Shown here piece by piece: positions 25,507-35,478 of a DNA stretch of 64,000 nt; the stretch's first letter is position 1; every line of letters begins with the position of its first letter. The DNA is from Bacillota bacterium (GTDB lineage Bacteria > Bacillota > Clostridia > Lachnospirales > Lachnospiraceae). The notes under the pieces were generated by a model that worked only from the letters and a program-made list of their open reading frames with translations, was not told the origin of the DNA and searched no databases. A program made the position numbers and the translations under genes. The DNA is taken from assembly GCA_023391695.1 (NCBI GenBank), contig JAEWAK010000014.1, positions 1-64,000 on the forward strand. Direction: 5' to 3'.

Positions 25507-25548
25507 GAGCTGTTTCACTATAACCGACAGGGTCATGTGAAACAGCTC
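25507..25548 (-). terminator. GH92 transcript terminator
   Basis: GAGCTGTTTCAC (25507-25518) pairs perfectly with GTGAAACAGCTC (25537-25548). It lies downstream of the GH92 gene and its 34-codon trailing frame, before the YibE/F gene. Confidence 0.65.
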
Positions 25549-25566
25549 CTTTGGTGTGTTTTTATT

Positions 25567-25671
25567 CTACATAAACCTCAATCCATAACCGTCCATGATC
25601 ATGGGGTATTCCGTAATCGTCAGATTGGCATTTCCGGATTTGCATTTATCCTGGGTTTTATTTCTATATAG
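25567..25671 (-). other. 34-codon in-frame extension past the GH92 stop
   Basis: After the TAG stop (25672-25674) the same frame stays open for 34 sense codons, including NANLTITEYPMIMDGYGL, and ends at a second TAG (25567-25569). The peptide alternates hydrophobic and polar residues like a beta strand. It may be the original C-terminus lost by a nonsense change, or the tail of a deleted gene. Confidence 0.5.
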
Positions 25672-28600
25672 CTATCTTTGTCCACCGAAGGTACCGCTTA
25701 AATGCACATTGTCTATGGTAAATACATACCTGCGTGCTGAATATATTGGTACACCGGTTTCATACCGTACATTTTCCGTAATATAAAATGTGTAAGTTTC
25801 TCCGGGGGTATAATCGTTTAACGGTATCACTTTAATGCTGTTTTCCCTGCACTCTATGGTAACATCCATCTTGTTTCCTTTGGAATCCAGGACATATACA
25901 TTATCTTCCGTAACTGTCTTAGGTTCCAGATTTCCACTAAACTTTACATTCAGCTCTTTATCCGGCAGCTGTTTATTTTTGATTATCCTGGTACTTCCGT
26001 TAAACGTAGTTTTTACCAAAGTAAAGGTCCCGAATTTGTCTGCCCATATGGATATTCCGGTTGGCTTTCCGGTATTGTCATATTGAATATTCCCTTTCTG
26101 CAGCCTGTTTTCCCCATCGCTGTGTTCAACGAACACCGCCAAAGAAGCCGTAAATTCCTTAAACTGACTGTTATCGGCCGGAAGATCACTGCTTTCTATC
26201 GGAAGTGTGATTTGTGTTTTTAAAGCATAATTGGTTTCAATACGGATTGGAGAATGCAGCATCTTTGCCCCTCCCAGCTGTAACAGAAGTCCTTTCGATT
26301 TTTCTGTCTGCCCGCCGTCTTTGATCTCGGAAATATTAATATATACATCATTGGCAGTCCCTGCCATGGTTTCCTGCGGCAGTACCGCACCGGCCTGCCC
26401 GGTTACAAGGGCAAGTGCAATGCCGTTCTGCCCGAATAAAGCTGCCGCTGCCCTGGGAATCAATATTTGGGAACTGTCGGCTTTCTCTAAGTCCATCCCG
26501 GTTAAATCAATGACCGCTTTAGTACTCCCTGTTTCCAGTACATTTTTTATTATCCCGTCAGCCTGGATTTCGTCCAGCTGCATCACATCTTTTGTAGTTC
26601 CGTACCTGTCTGTTATCCTTGTAACCGGAATCCGTACAGCCGTTGACGGGGAGGTACCGTTACCGGTTATAACAGAAATTTCCCTTTCCTTTGCAGTTGC
26701 GGAAGAACCTTTAGAACCTGTGGAACCGCCACCGCCGGAGGAACCGGAGGAAGGTTTTGTATCTGCGATCCGGACTGCCAAACTACTGTCTTTTCCTGAA
26801 CTGAATTGAAAGGTTAAATAAACCGTACCCTTTTTCTGTTTATCCAGATAAGAGGTATGTACCGTAACCGCACTGCCGCTTACCGTGTAGTCCTTATCTT
26901 CCCTTAAAATAGCCGCCCCGTTTTTGATGCCGGTTAACCTATTCCCGTTTAATGTCATGGTGACCTCCACAGCTTTATGATCCGCAGATTTTTTATACTT
27001 GTCAAATACTGCACTAACCGGACTGATAACCGAATCCGTTTCTTCTTCCGGCGTGGTATCCGTTACCAGTACTGTTAATGTTTTAGCAGTTTCGTTGGAA
27101 AATTGGAAGGATAATTTAGTGGTACCTGTTTCCAATTTCTCTAAATATACGGAATAAATTGTGACCGCACTGCCGGTTACCGTATAGTCGGCATCTGGGA
27201 ATAGAGTATCCGTTCTATTATTTATGCCGGTTAGGGTAATACCTTCTGTAATTGTTATTGTTTTGTTCCCATAATCCATGGAATCCCTATATTTATCGAA
27301 AACGATGCTATCCGGTGTAATTACAGGCTCTCCCGGCGGATTTAAAGCAATCAGTGCCCCTTTCTTTTCCTGTAAGAATGCAATGGCCTGTTCCACTTCT
27401 TCTTGTGCCGCCAGGGCGGAATCAAGTACTTCCTTTGCATGAGCCATAGCTTCTTTAAAAGCAGTAAATGAGACCGCTTCATATTGTTCTTCCTGATTTA
27501 ACAGCTCCGCATAAGAATCATACAGGGACTGTAATTCCGACTTATCGATACTGTCACTTTCCGCCTCCATAAAAGAAAACCAGTCCAGGTTCGCCACATA
27601 AGGATTGGAACCGGTTGTCGACGCACGCATAACAAGGTATATATCATGCAAACCGGTTACTTTTTCCGGCAGTTCTTTCTCGGCAGTTACATAATGTGAC
27701 CAGTCCGGATTCGTCGGCGGTATGGAAATCGTATCAAGCAATTTTCCTTCCGGCGAATCCAGATGAATTTCAATTCGTGCATCTGCTCCGCACCGGCCGG
27801 TATTGCCTGCATAACGGACGGCAATTTTACCAAGTCCTTCCCCGTTTAATAATATCTGTTTGTAGGATATCCAGGCTCCGTCATACGTAGCGCCGATATT
27901 GGTCAGACTTTCACCATCGCTTGTCGTACTGGATTCTGTTTTCAGATTTCCTGCCGACCAGGAAGAATAATTTTCCGCCTGATAAATTCCATATGTGGTG
28001 GCTGCATTAAATTTCATCCAGTCCAGATTTGCGACAAAAACCTGCCCGGAGCCGCCGCCCACCGCCCCGGTGCCCCTTAGTACAAAATAAACATCCGCGA
28101 TTTCGGTGAGTTTTTCAGGATTATCCAGTTCTACCGTTTTTGTGGTATACGCATTCCAATTGCTTCCGCTTGTACTTAAAAGCACTGTCTGGAGCAGTTC
28201 CCCATCGGGGCTCCCCAAATGAATTTCCATGGCTGAGTCCGTAGTGCAGCGGCTGCTGTTATTCACATAGCGGACGGTAAAGGAAGCTATATTGCCGTTA
28301 CCGAAGTTTAATTTTTCAAACCCGATCCAGGCTCCGTCATAGGTTCCTCCCAGATTGCCCAGGGAAACTCCGTTACTGTCCTGGCTCGTTTCTGTTTTTA
28401 AATCATTTCCGCCCGACCATATGGTATATTGCTCTGCTTCCAGCTGTTTTAACCCGCTTTGGCTGTATACCAGGCTATCCAGGGCCTGGACGATTGCATC
28501 ATAGGCCTTCCGGAGCTCACTTTCCGACGCCCCGCCCTCATCAAGGAGCTCCTGTCCGTCTTCCAAAGCCTCCTCTAAAACGGAAAAGCTGCTGGCTGTA

Positions 28601-31600
28601 ACCTCGGACGGGCTGACCTGTCTGCCTTCCTCTATAATTTTTGCCAAACGCTCCTCCCAGTTCGGAGCAAAATCAAGTACAAGGGATTTCATGCCGCCAT
28701 AATTTGAACCATTGATTCCGGAAGCTTCAGCCCCTGAAAATGCCGAATCTTCAAAGGTAATTCCCAAATCATCCACATCGGCATCATTTTCTTTCGCTTG
28801 TCCGGATATGCTTAGTTTAAGCTGTTTCTCTCCCGTTTTCACCGCACTGGCTGATAATCCGGCAGGAAGATTCGATAAATACAGTTTCCCTTCCGCAATA
28901 AAATCTTCCCCTGTATCGCCGTCAAATGTACCGGTACCTGATAAGCTGACGGTAACAGTCCCTTCCAAGGTACCGTCATTCCGGTCAGATTCATATAACC
29001 GGTCTTTATCCAGGGTAATGGAATCATCCCGGAACATGATTTTAATATTTGATTTATCTTTCCGCTTGCTTGAAATGGCTTTACTGAATAAAGAATCCTC
29101 AAGCCGGACCGATAAATCACCGATACTGTCTTCCGTGTTATGATTGACCGCATTTCCCCCAAAGCTTATCCGCAGGCTCGTATCATCTAGTCTTTCAGCC
29201 TTTGGGGCAAGCCCTTCCGGCACATTGTTTACCGTCACTTTCCCTGAGGAGATGAAATCTTCATTCTCTTCTCCCACCAGAACCGCATCCGTATTTTGCA
29301 GGGAGATTGTAATGGTGTCATCAACGGAACCGTCATTTCCGTCAGATTCAAAGATTGTTGCTGCGGAATAACTGAGCACATCTTTGGTATCGTAGACTTT
29401 CGTATTTGCAAGGTCGGAGGAGGATAATGCAGTCACCCCATCCGCTGCCCAGTCAGAAGGCGAAGGACCCATCTGGAATTTTAAGGTACCGCCCCGGATA
29501 ATTTCCTCATAATCAATCCAGGTCCGGTTGAAACTTTTTCCATTTAAGGCTGCGGACTGGATATAATAATTATCGGAAGATACATGATCCGCTTCAATTA
29601 CGAACTGCTTCCCGTTTCCAACATCAATTGTCACTCTGTCAAAAAAAGGAGTTCCGATCTGGTAGGTTGTATCCCCCGGAGCCATTGGAAATAATCCCAT
29701 GGCAGCAGCTACATACATGGACGCCATTGTTCCTGCATCATCATCCATGGTCTCTAAAAATCCCTGGGGAGCCAGTTTGTAGACATAGTCATAAATGGGA
29801 GGATTGTATTCTCCTGTCCCGCTGTAGCGGTTCCAGGTTTTTCCCGTATAAATTTGTCTAACCAGGTACTGGGTATTATAGGGTTCCCCGACAAAATTAA
29901 ATAAATATGGTGTATGTAAATCAATTTCATTGGAATTGGTATGCAACATACGTTTTCCGTTATCCGGCTCCTGCATTCCAAACAGATAATGTAATTCCTG
30001 TGCCATCTTTTCCTTACTGCCGATTAAATCCAATAACCCGTTTACATCATTGGAATCCCACCAGGTATACTGCCACAGGGTTCCCTGATATAAACCGTTA
30101 TTGCCGTAGGCTTCCGGATCGGCACTTATAAAATTACCGCCTGCATCTTTCGGCCATAATAAGCCCATGGTTATATCTGTTCCGTTAACGGAGGCCGTAA
30201 CGGCATCCTCTTTATATAAGTTTTTATAAAAGAAGGAACGTCTGAGGTATTTATTATAATCTTCCGTATTGCCCAGATTTTTTGCCAATAAGGATATGGC
30301 CCAGTCATCATAGGCAGCTTCAACGGTTTTATCTACCCTTCCCCGGATATATCCCAGCCTTTCAGCCGTACTGTCTACCGCAGCGGCTGCTATGTCTTTT
30401 GCAGTCTCATAAGCACTTTCCAAATTGTCAATATCATCAAACCCCTTTGCCGCTCCGTCAGCTAAAAGTGCAACTGCATGCTCGGTCCGGACCGTCGGTA
30501 CTGTCTGGGTATCCAAACCCCAGGTACCGATTCCATATTCCATGGTGTTGGCTATGGAACGGATATAATCCTTATACACTTCCGGAAGAACCAGCCCGAT
30601 AATGGGATATTTCCGGAAATCATCCCATAAGGTCCAGGAATCATAATGGGTATAATCATCTGCTTCGTAAATTTTTAAATCGGTTGCCCGGAAAGTATTA
30701 TCCGTACTTGTGGCATTTACCGGGGTTGTAAACATATGATATAAATGGGTATAGAATAATTTTTTCAGTCTTCCGTCCGGATCACTGGCAGCGGAATTCT
30801 CTACTTTTACTTTTCCAAGTACATCATTCCAGGCTGCCCTGGCATCACCACAAACCGAATCAAAATCCCAGTCTGCCATATCTTTATACATATCCTTTTT
30901 CGCCTGTGCACTGCTCACCGGCGAAACACTGACCTTTACTTCCAGCGGTGCTGATGCCTGTACGTCAAAGGATAAAACAGCCCCAATATCGTTTCCCTCC
31001 TGACTTTGATCTTCTGTCAAAGCGGAATTAAGCCAGGTTTTCACTTCCTCAGCCGGCTGGCTTGTCTCCATATAGAAATACATGGTATATTTACCGTGTC
31101 CTGAGACGTTTCTTCCGCTGAATCTGCCTGAAATGGCAGTAGTACCGCCCGTCTGCTCCGCCTCCATCACCGCATTCCGGATATCGGTTCCGTGATAAGT
31201 ATAATTGAGGTCCACCACTAAAGATACTTTCCCATCCTGGGGAAAAGTATATTTATGATAGCCTGTCCTGGTATTGGCAGTTAATTCCGCTTTCATTTTT
31301 CCAATCCCGGTATCCTCTTTATAATTTGTCCCCGTTCCTGTTTTCGGGGTAAGTTCCACCGAATAATACCCGGGTGAGGCAGACTCGTTATCATGGCTGT
31401 AGCTTTGTGCCCTGGAGGCTGCCGTTGGTTTACTGTCGTACCGGACGTAAGTCGGTGTTATTAAAATATCCCCGCCTGCTCCCTGTCCGCCGACTCCTTC
31501 AATTCTGGTATGGGAAAATCCTTCTATCTGGGTTTTGCTGTAATCATATCCTGCATGATCATCCGTATTATGGGGATAAGTATCCGGACTTAGTTTAACA

Positions 31601-31821
31601 AGTCCATTGGGTGATACCGCCCCCGGAAACAGCTGTCCGAAATCAACGTCCGTTCCGACAAAGGGATCCACATAGCCTGCATAATCTTCTTCACCGGAAA
31701 AAGCTTCTGCTGCATATGCTTTAGATGTTTCGTTTAACCTGAATCCGCCCAAATTTACATTGGTTAACAATACGGCTGCGGCCACCATTCCAGCCAGTAT
31801 TCTAGCCTTCTTATTATTCAT
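25672..31821 (-). CDS. giant secreted GH92 glycosidase, multi-modular
   Basis: 2049 residues from ATG 31821, after AGGAGG. Order: signal peptide (about 1-40); GH92 domain (about 45-790) with VDPFVGTD, the NEIDLHTPYLFNFVGEP block and DDDAGTMASMYVAAAMGLFP, where the aspartates match the catalytic base region; two tandem about 130-residue modules sharing EDFIxxGK; a FIVAR helical module; two CBM6-like modules; a second FIVAR; two CBM_X2-like modules; a Gly/Ser linker; a beta region; and a C-terminal Big_5-like Ig domain. GH92 enzymes are Ca2+-dependent exo-alpha-mannosidases acting on N-glycans or mannans. No SLH, LPXTG or membrane anchor is seen, so it is probably released or held by its binding modules. 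Confidence 0.93.
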   Translation of the reverse strand: MNNKKARILAGMVAAAVLLTNVNLGGFRLNETSKAYAAEAFSGEEDYAGYVDPFVGTDVDFGQLFPGAVSPNGLVKLSPDTYPHNTDDHAGYDYSKTQIEGFSHTRIEGVGGQGAGGDILITPTYVRYDSKPTAASRAQSYSHDNESASPGYYSVELTPKTGTGTNYKEDTGIGKMKAELTANTRTGYHKYTFPQDGKVSLVVDLNYTYHGTDIRNAVMEAEQTGGTTAISGRFSGRNVSGHGKYTMYFYMETSQPAEEVKTWLNSALTEDQSQEGNDIGAVLSFDVQASAPLEVKVSVSPVSSAQAKKDMYKDMADWDFDSVCGDARAAWNDVLGKVKVENSAASDPDGRLKKLFYTHLYHMFTTPVNATSTDNTFRATDLKIYEADDYTHYDSWTLWDDFRKYPIIGLVLPEVYKDYIRSIANTMEYGIGTWGLDTQTVPTVRTEHAVALLADGAAKGFDDIDNLESAYETAKDIAAAAVDSTAERLGYIRGRVDKTVEAAYDDWAISLLAKNLGNTEDYNKYLRRSFFYKNLYKEDAVTASVNGTDITMGLLWPKDAGGNFISADPEAYGNNGLYQGTLWQYTWWDSNDVNGLLDLIGSKEKMAQELHYLFGMQEPDNGKRMLHTNSNEIDLHTPYLFNFVGEPYNTQYLVRQIYTGKTWNRYSGTGEYNPPIYDYVYKLAPQGFLETMDDDAGTMASMYVAAAMGLFPMAPGDTTYQIGTPFFDRVTIDVGNGKQFVIEADHVSSDNYYIQSAALNGKSFNRTWIDYEEIIRGGTLKFQMGPSPSDWAADGVTALSSSDLANTKVYDTKDVLSYSAATIFESDGNDGSVDDTITISLQNTDAVLVGEENEDFISSGKVTVNNVPEGLAPKAERLDDTSLRISFGGNAVNHNTEDSIGDLSVRLEDSLFSKAISSKRKDKSNIKIMFRDDSITLDKDRLYESDRNDGTLEGTVTVSLSGTGTFDGDTGEDFIAEGKLYLSNLPAGLSASAVKTGEKQLKLSISGQAKENDADVDDLGITFEDSAFSGAEASGINGSNYGGMKSLVLDFAPNWEERLAKIIEEGRQVSPSEVTASSFSVLEEALEDGQELLDEGGASESELRKAYDAIVQALDSLVYSQSGLKQLEAEQYTIWSGGNDLKTETSQDSNGVSLGNLGGTYDGAWIGFEKLNFGNGNIASFTVRYVNNSSRCTTDSAMEIHLGSPDGELLQTVLLSTSGSNWNAYTTKTVELDNPEKLTEIADVYFVLRGTGAVGGGSGQVFVANLDWMKFNAATTYGIYQAENYSSWSAGNLKTESSTTSDGESLTNIGATYDGAWISYKQILLNGEGLGKIAVRYAGNTGRCGADARIEIHLDSPEGKLLDTISIPPTNPDWSHYVTAEKELPEKVTGLHDIYLVMRASTTGSNPYVANLDWFSFMEAESDSIDKSELQSLYDSYAELLNQEEQYEAVSFTAFKEAMAHAKEVLDSALAAQEEVEQAIAFLQEKKGALIALNPPGEPVITPDSIVFDKYRDSMDYGNKTITITEGITLTGINNRTDTLFPDADYTVTGSAVTIYSVYLEKLETGTTKLSFQFSNETAKTLTVLVTDTTPEEETDSVISPVSAVFDKYKKSADHKAVEVTMTLNGNRLTGIKNGAAILREDKDYTVSGSAVTVHTSYLDKQKKGTVYLTFQFSSGKDSSLAVRIADTKPSSGSSGGGGSTGSKGSSATAKEREISVITGNGTSPSTAVRIPVTRITDRYGTTKDVMQLDEIQADGIIKNVLETGSTKAVIDLTGMDLEKADSSQILIPRAAAALFGQNGIALALVTGQAGAVLPQETMAGTANDVYINISEIKDGGQTEKSKGLLLQLGGAKMLHSPIRIETNYALKTQITLPIESSDLPADNSQFKEFTASLAVFVEHSDGENRLQKGNIQYDNTGKPTGISIWADKFGTFTLVKTTFNGSTRIIKNKQLPDKELNVKFSGNLEPKTVTEDNVYVLDSKGNKMDVTIECRENSIKVIPLNDYTPGETYTFYITENVRYETGVPIYSARRYVFTIDNVHLSGTFGGQR

Positions 31822-31919
31822 AATGCCTCCTTTTTTTTCATGATACCAATCTTGTTGTGTCCTTACATTGCCTGAAATGGAATGCATTTCAAGTTTAGAA
31901 AAATTCTCCCTGTTGTGCT

Positions 31920-31948
31920 ATCATAAATCTGTAATTTTTTTGTTGCAA
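31920..31948 (-). promoter_or_regulatory. GH92 promoter
   Basis: On the minus strand TTGCAA (complement of 31943-31948), 17-bp spacer, TATGAT (complement of 31920-31925), about 100 bases before the start codon. Confidence 0.6.
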
Positions 31949-32217
31949 GAAAGTAAAGTTGATGTAAATCAAAGAGAGAAACAGGATATTTCCTATCTTC
32001 ATATTAACTGGAACCGATAGGTCTTTCCAATTATCAACTATATTACAGGCAGCTTTTGGTTGAATTGTAACAATTTATGCACAGGAATTATGCATGATGC
32101 ATAATTTCGCCCGTGTTAAATCGGGTTTTCTGCGGCTGGTACGGAGCGAAGTCACAGAAAAAACCTCGCGGTATTCATGCCAGATACGTAAAAGTTCACT
32201 TTTCTTAATTTTTAAAC
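31949..32217. other. intergenic region with a degenerate repeat, no gene
   Basis: No coding frame seen. Bases 32118-32165 (GGGTTTTCTGCGGCTGG, then GGAGCGAAGTCACAG and AAAAAACC) resemble 50425-50470 (GATTTTCCGTGGCTGGAGCG, then GAGGGTCAAAAAAC). Both look like decayed copies of one imperfect hairpin element. Confidence 0.4.
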
Positions 32218-32802
32218 CTAATTATTAAAGAAACCCAGAATGCCTAACAGCAATACCAAAACGGCAGATATTATTTCTAACACCTTTGATAGTTTTAGGG
32301 ATGTAATATGTCTGCCAAATACACAACCTATTTTTATAAAAATAAAACTTGCAGCGGCACAAATTACAGGTGTAATGGAAACAGGCATACCTGCAATACC
32401 GGCTCCGATTCCCATCCCCATATTATTTATGCTTAACAATATGCCGATCAGTAATGATTCCCTTAGCTCAATTACTTTAGAATCATCTTTATCGACGGCA
32501 GAGGGGTCTTTCGTATAGGGCTGAGTTTCATTTTTACCGGTATGGAACGTATTATATAACATATATACTGCAAGACCTATAAGTACAATACTGCCAATAA
32601 TATCCGCTAAATGTACGGATACAAGGCCGCCCAGTGTTTTTCCTATAAACATGGAAAGCAGGGTTCCGCAAAGACAAAGAATTGAAATGAAGAAATTGGA
32701 AGAATTGCTGATTATAACTTTTTTAATCCCATAGTTAAAAGCAATTATAAAACTGTCGGCAGTTGCCGCTAATGTCAGAAAGACAATCATTAATATTCCC
32801 AT
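32218..32802 (-). CDS. YtaF/MntP-like membrane protein
   Basis: 194 residues with six hydrophobic helices in two triads separated by a charged loop (about 68-105). The first helix carries TADSFIIAFNYGIKK and the fourth SINNMGMGIGAGIAG. These are the paired signatures of the MntP manganese exporter family and of sporulation membrane protein YtaF, whose NxG and DxF positions sit in the membrane. It is nearer YtaF by length and loop. Manganese or other cation export, possibly during sporulation, is inferred. It is a single gene. Confidence 0.8.
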   Translation of the reverse strand: MGILMIVFLTLAATADSFIIAFNYGIKKVIISNSSNFFISILCLCGTLLSMFIGKTLGGLVSVHLADIIGSIVLIGLAVYMLYNTFHTGKNETQPYTKDPSAVDKDDSKVIELRESLLIGILLSINNMGMGIGAGIAGMPVSITPVICAAASFIFIKIGCVFGRHITSLKLSKVLEIISAVLVLLLGILGFFNN

Positions 32803-32882
32803 AAGAAATCCTCTATTTATTCGTCATTGTTTATCTTATGCGAAAGCTGTCGATTGGTTTATAAAACTTTGCCTTCCAATTA

Positions 32883-32935
32883 AAAAAAGTAACATAAAGT
32901 AAGGAGGATTGTCCTAAGAACAGCCCTCCTTACTT
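32883..32935 (-). terminator. terminator of the two-component operon
   Basis: AAGTAAGGAGG (32898-32908) pairs with CCTCCTTACTT (32925-32935), with further inner pairing. On the minus strand a T-rich tract ending in TTTTTTT follows. It lies about 170 bases past the histidine kinase stop. Confidence 0.65.
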
Positions 32936-33105
32936 CAATTTTCTTAAAAAGACATTTTAAATGGTACCCATATAAACCAGCATCAACTACAAAATAAGTA
33001 ACTACAAAGGACTTATGACAGAGATTATCCTTTCGCGAGATCCTCGATAAAAGCAGACAAACTATCCGTAAATAAGACCCTGGCGGGAACTTTGTTAATG
33101 CTTTC

Positions 33106-34587
33106 TCAGGTAAATTCACACCAAAATAAAACACCATTCTCCAGGTTCCGTACACCATATGTATTACCATGGGCTTCCTGGATGGCACGTACAATAGAAA
33201 GTCCCAGACCGGTTCCTCCAAACCCTCTTGTTCTTGCTTCATCTACCTTATAAAAGCTTGTCCATATTTTTTCTAAGGAATCAGCAGGAATGGGAGGCCC
33301 TGAATTATAAACCGACAAGCGGACTGCTTCCCCTGTGTTTTCCAGGGTGATCCGGACTATCTTATTCCCGTCCGCATAATTAATTGCATTATTGATGTAA
33401 TTTGCAACAATCTGCTCGACCCGTACCTTATCTGCATAAATCATAATATCTTCCTGGATTTTTCTTGTCACCTGAAATCCTTTTTCCGTGAACACCTGCT
33501 CATATTTGGATAAAACTGCATTAAGCAGCGCCGTAAATTCAAATTCTGTTTTATTAACCGTAAACATTCCGGATTCAACATGGGATAAGTCCAGGAGTTC
33601 CTTTACCAATACGTCCATCTTATCGGCTTCTTCCATGATGACCTCACAGTAAAATTCCTTTTTCTCTTCACTTTTTGCTATATTTGTTTTCAGGCCTTCT
33701 GCATAGCCCTGTATCAGAAAAATCGGTGTCTTTAATTCATGGGATACATCGGATACGAATTTTTTCCGTAATTTGTCCAATTGTCTTTCATGGGTAATAT
33801 CCTGCTCCAGCATCTTATTTTTATAATTCAGTTCCTTAATTGTACTGTCCAGGTTCTTTGAAAGCTGGTTAATACTCTGGGATAGTTCGCCAAGTTCATC
33901 CCGGCTCTTAACACTTAAGGCTTCCGAAAAATCAAGCTTTGACATTTGCCCGGTAAGCTTATTCATTTCTTTAATCGGTTTTGTAAACTGGTCCGAAATC
34001 AGCACCGTCAGGATACCCGTCAGGAATACCGTAATAAATCCCACCAATATGGTAAAATTATTGGACAAGGCCGCATTCTCCGATATCTCAGCCATGGGAA
34101 CCCAGATCAGTAATTGGATTCCGTTTTCCTGCCGTATTTGAAATCTCAAGGTATTAATTTCAAAGTTCGGGTCTTTTGTGATAATGAAAAAGGCATTGTC
34201 ATTATACTGTTCCCTTTCATTAAAATCCTTCGGCGGAGGAGGCGCTATGATATCATTATGAGGCAAACCGGGGATAGGATCATTATGCCTGTTCACAAGA
34301 GGGTAATAAATATCGCCTTCCGTATTGCCGATAACTATGGTTCCTCCGATCCTTTTTTCGATGGCATTAATGCCATAACCCAGGTTTTCATCTGAAAAAT
34401 CTGTTTTTGCAGTTTTATTCCCCATTAGTTCCATCAGTTCTTCACTGCATTTTATCAGTGTATGCTTTTTGTTATATATGTAGTACTTCTCAGCAAAAAA
34501 AGTGTTGAATGCAAATAAAAGAACGGCAAATAATATAATTGTAGACAGCATATAAATAAAAAGTTTAAAACGAATTGATCTGTGCAT
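33106..34587 (-). CDS. membrane sensor histidine kinase
   Basis: 493 residues. First helix about 10-30, extracellular sensor about 31-178 with a proline-rich patch (APPPPK), second helix about 179-198. Then come HAMP (about 199-251), a short coiled coil, HisKA with phospho-acceptor H283 in SHELKTPIF, and HATPase with the N box NYINNAINYA and G boxes ending GTGLGLSIV. It is partner to the response regulator 59 bases upstream. Its signal is unknown; no known ligand-binding fold could be assigned to the sensor part. GGGAGC precedes ATG 34587. Confidence 0.93.
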   Translation of the reverse strand: MHRSIRFKLFIYMLSTIILFAVLLFAFNTFFAEKYYIYNKKHTLIKCSEELMELMGNKTAKTDFSDENLGYGINAIEKRIGGTIVIGNTEGDIYYPLVNRHNDPIPGLPHNDIIAPPPPKDFNEREQYNDNAFFIITKDPNFEINTLRFQIRQENGIQLLIWVPMAEISENAALSNNFTILVGFITVFLTGILTVLISDQFTKPIKEMNKLTGQMSKLDFSEALSVKSRDELGELSQSINQLSKNLDSTIKELNYKNKMLEQDITHERQLDKLRKKFVSDVSHELKTPIFLIQGYAEGLKTNIAKSEEKKEFYCEVIMEEADKMDVLVKELLDLSHVESGMFTVNKTEFEFTALLNAVLSKYEQVFTEKGFQVTRKIQEDIMIYADKVRVEQIVANYINNAINYADGNKIVRITLENTGEAVRLSVYNSGPPIPADSLEKIWTSFYKVDEARTRGFGGTGLGLSIVRAIQEAHGNTYGVRNLENGVLFWCEFT

Positions 34588-34646
34588 GTCAGCTCCCGTA
34601 ATGTATCACAGCTCCTGCAGAGGTGATACAGCCTCACTCAATATAA

Positions 34647-35330
34647 TTAACCTTCAAACTTATAACCGAAACCCCTTATTGTGGAGATGGCATCCCCTTT
34701 TTTCCCAAGCTTTATACGCAGACGGTTAATATGGGTATCCACAGTCCTTAAACCTCCGTAATAATCATATCCCCAAACCTGTTTTAAAAGTTGTTCCCTC
34801 GATATAATTCTTTTGTTATTTTCTATTAAAACCAAAAGGATACTGTATTCTGTGGGGCTTAGGTTGATTTCGTCATTGCAGATTTTTACAACATGGCTGT
34901 TATCATCAACTTCCAGCTCGCCAAATACCAGCCTCTTCTTTCTTCCGGTTTCCTTATCAAGCCTTCTGAAAAAAGCCTGTATCCTTGCTACCAGAACGGT
35001 GGGTTTAACCGGTTTTTTCACATAATCATCGGCTCCGATTTCAAATCCATGTACCTCGTCAAAATCTTCACTCCTGGCAGTCATCATGATAATGGGAATA
35101 TCCGAGGACTTTCTGATTTCCCTGCAGACCGTCCAGCCGTCATATTCAGGAATCATTACATCTAAGAGAATCAAATCAATTTCATTTCCCCTGCTGTGAA
35201 AGATCTCTAAGGCCTGTCTTCCATCCCCGGCTTCCATTACCCCATAACCCTCTTTCTGTAAAAAATCATTTAAGAGTATCCTGATTTTAGGTTCATCATC
35301 TACCAATAAAATTCTTTTATCCTGCAGCAT
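34647..35330 (-). CDS. OmpR/PhoB-type response regulator
   Basis: 227 residues from ATG 35330, after AAAGGTGG; an in-frame ATG seven codons upstream lacks such a site. The receiver domain has the acidic pair D11-D12, phospho-acceptor D57 (LLDVMIPE) and KKPVKP. The C-terminal winged helix has LSPTEYSILLVLIENN and GLRTVDTHINRLRIKLG. It acts with the downstream histidine kinase. Target genes are not evident, but the EF-hand gene lies directly upstream behind its own terminator. Confidence 0.94.
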   Translation of the reverse strand: MLQDKRILLVDDEPKIRILLNDFLQKEGYGVMEAGDGRQALEIFHSRGNEIDLILLDVMIPEYDGWTVCREIRKSSDIPIIMMTARSEDFDEVHGFEIGADDYVKKPVKPTVLVARIQAFFRRLDKETGRKKRLVFGELEVDDNSHVVKICNDEINLSPTEYSILLVLIENNKRIISREQLLKQVWGYDYYGGLRTVDTHINRLRIKLGKKGDAISTIRGFGYKFEG

Positions 35331-35429
35331 AAAACCACCTTTATCAATCAATATTTATATTAATTGTATTCATCAATTTTTCTCCGGATTATCAGTATAA
35401 GTATAGCACAATATATTTGATAGTCTACA

Positions 35430-35466
35430 AAAATCTCATCCTTCCCGTGCAAGAAAGGATGAGATC
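35430..35466 (-). terminator. terminator of the EF-hand gene
   Basis: On the minus strand ATCTCATCCTTTC pairs with GAAGGATGAGAT, followed by TTTTG. It separates the EF-hand gene from the two-component operon. Confidence 0.8.
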
Positions 35467-35478
35467 TGTTTAAATGGC

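Noticed and set aside
32880..33242. A 120-codon minus-strand frame overlapping the kinase 3' end
   Set aside because: It is out of frame with the kinase, runs through its terminator and has no family pattern.
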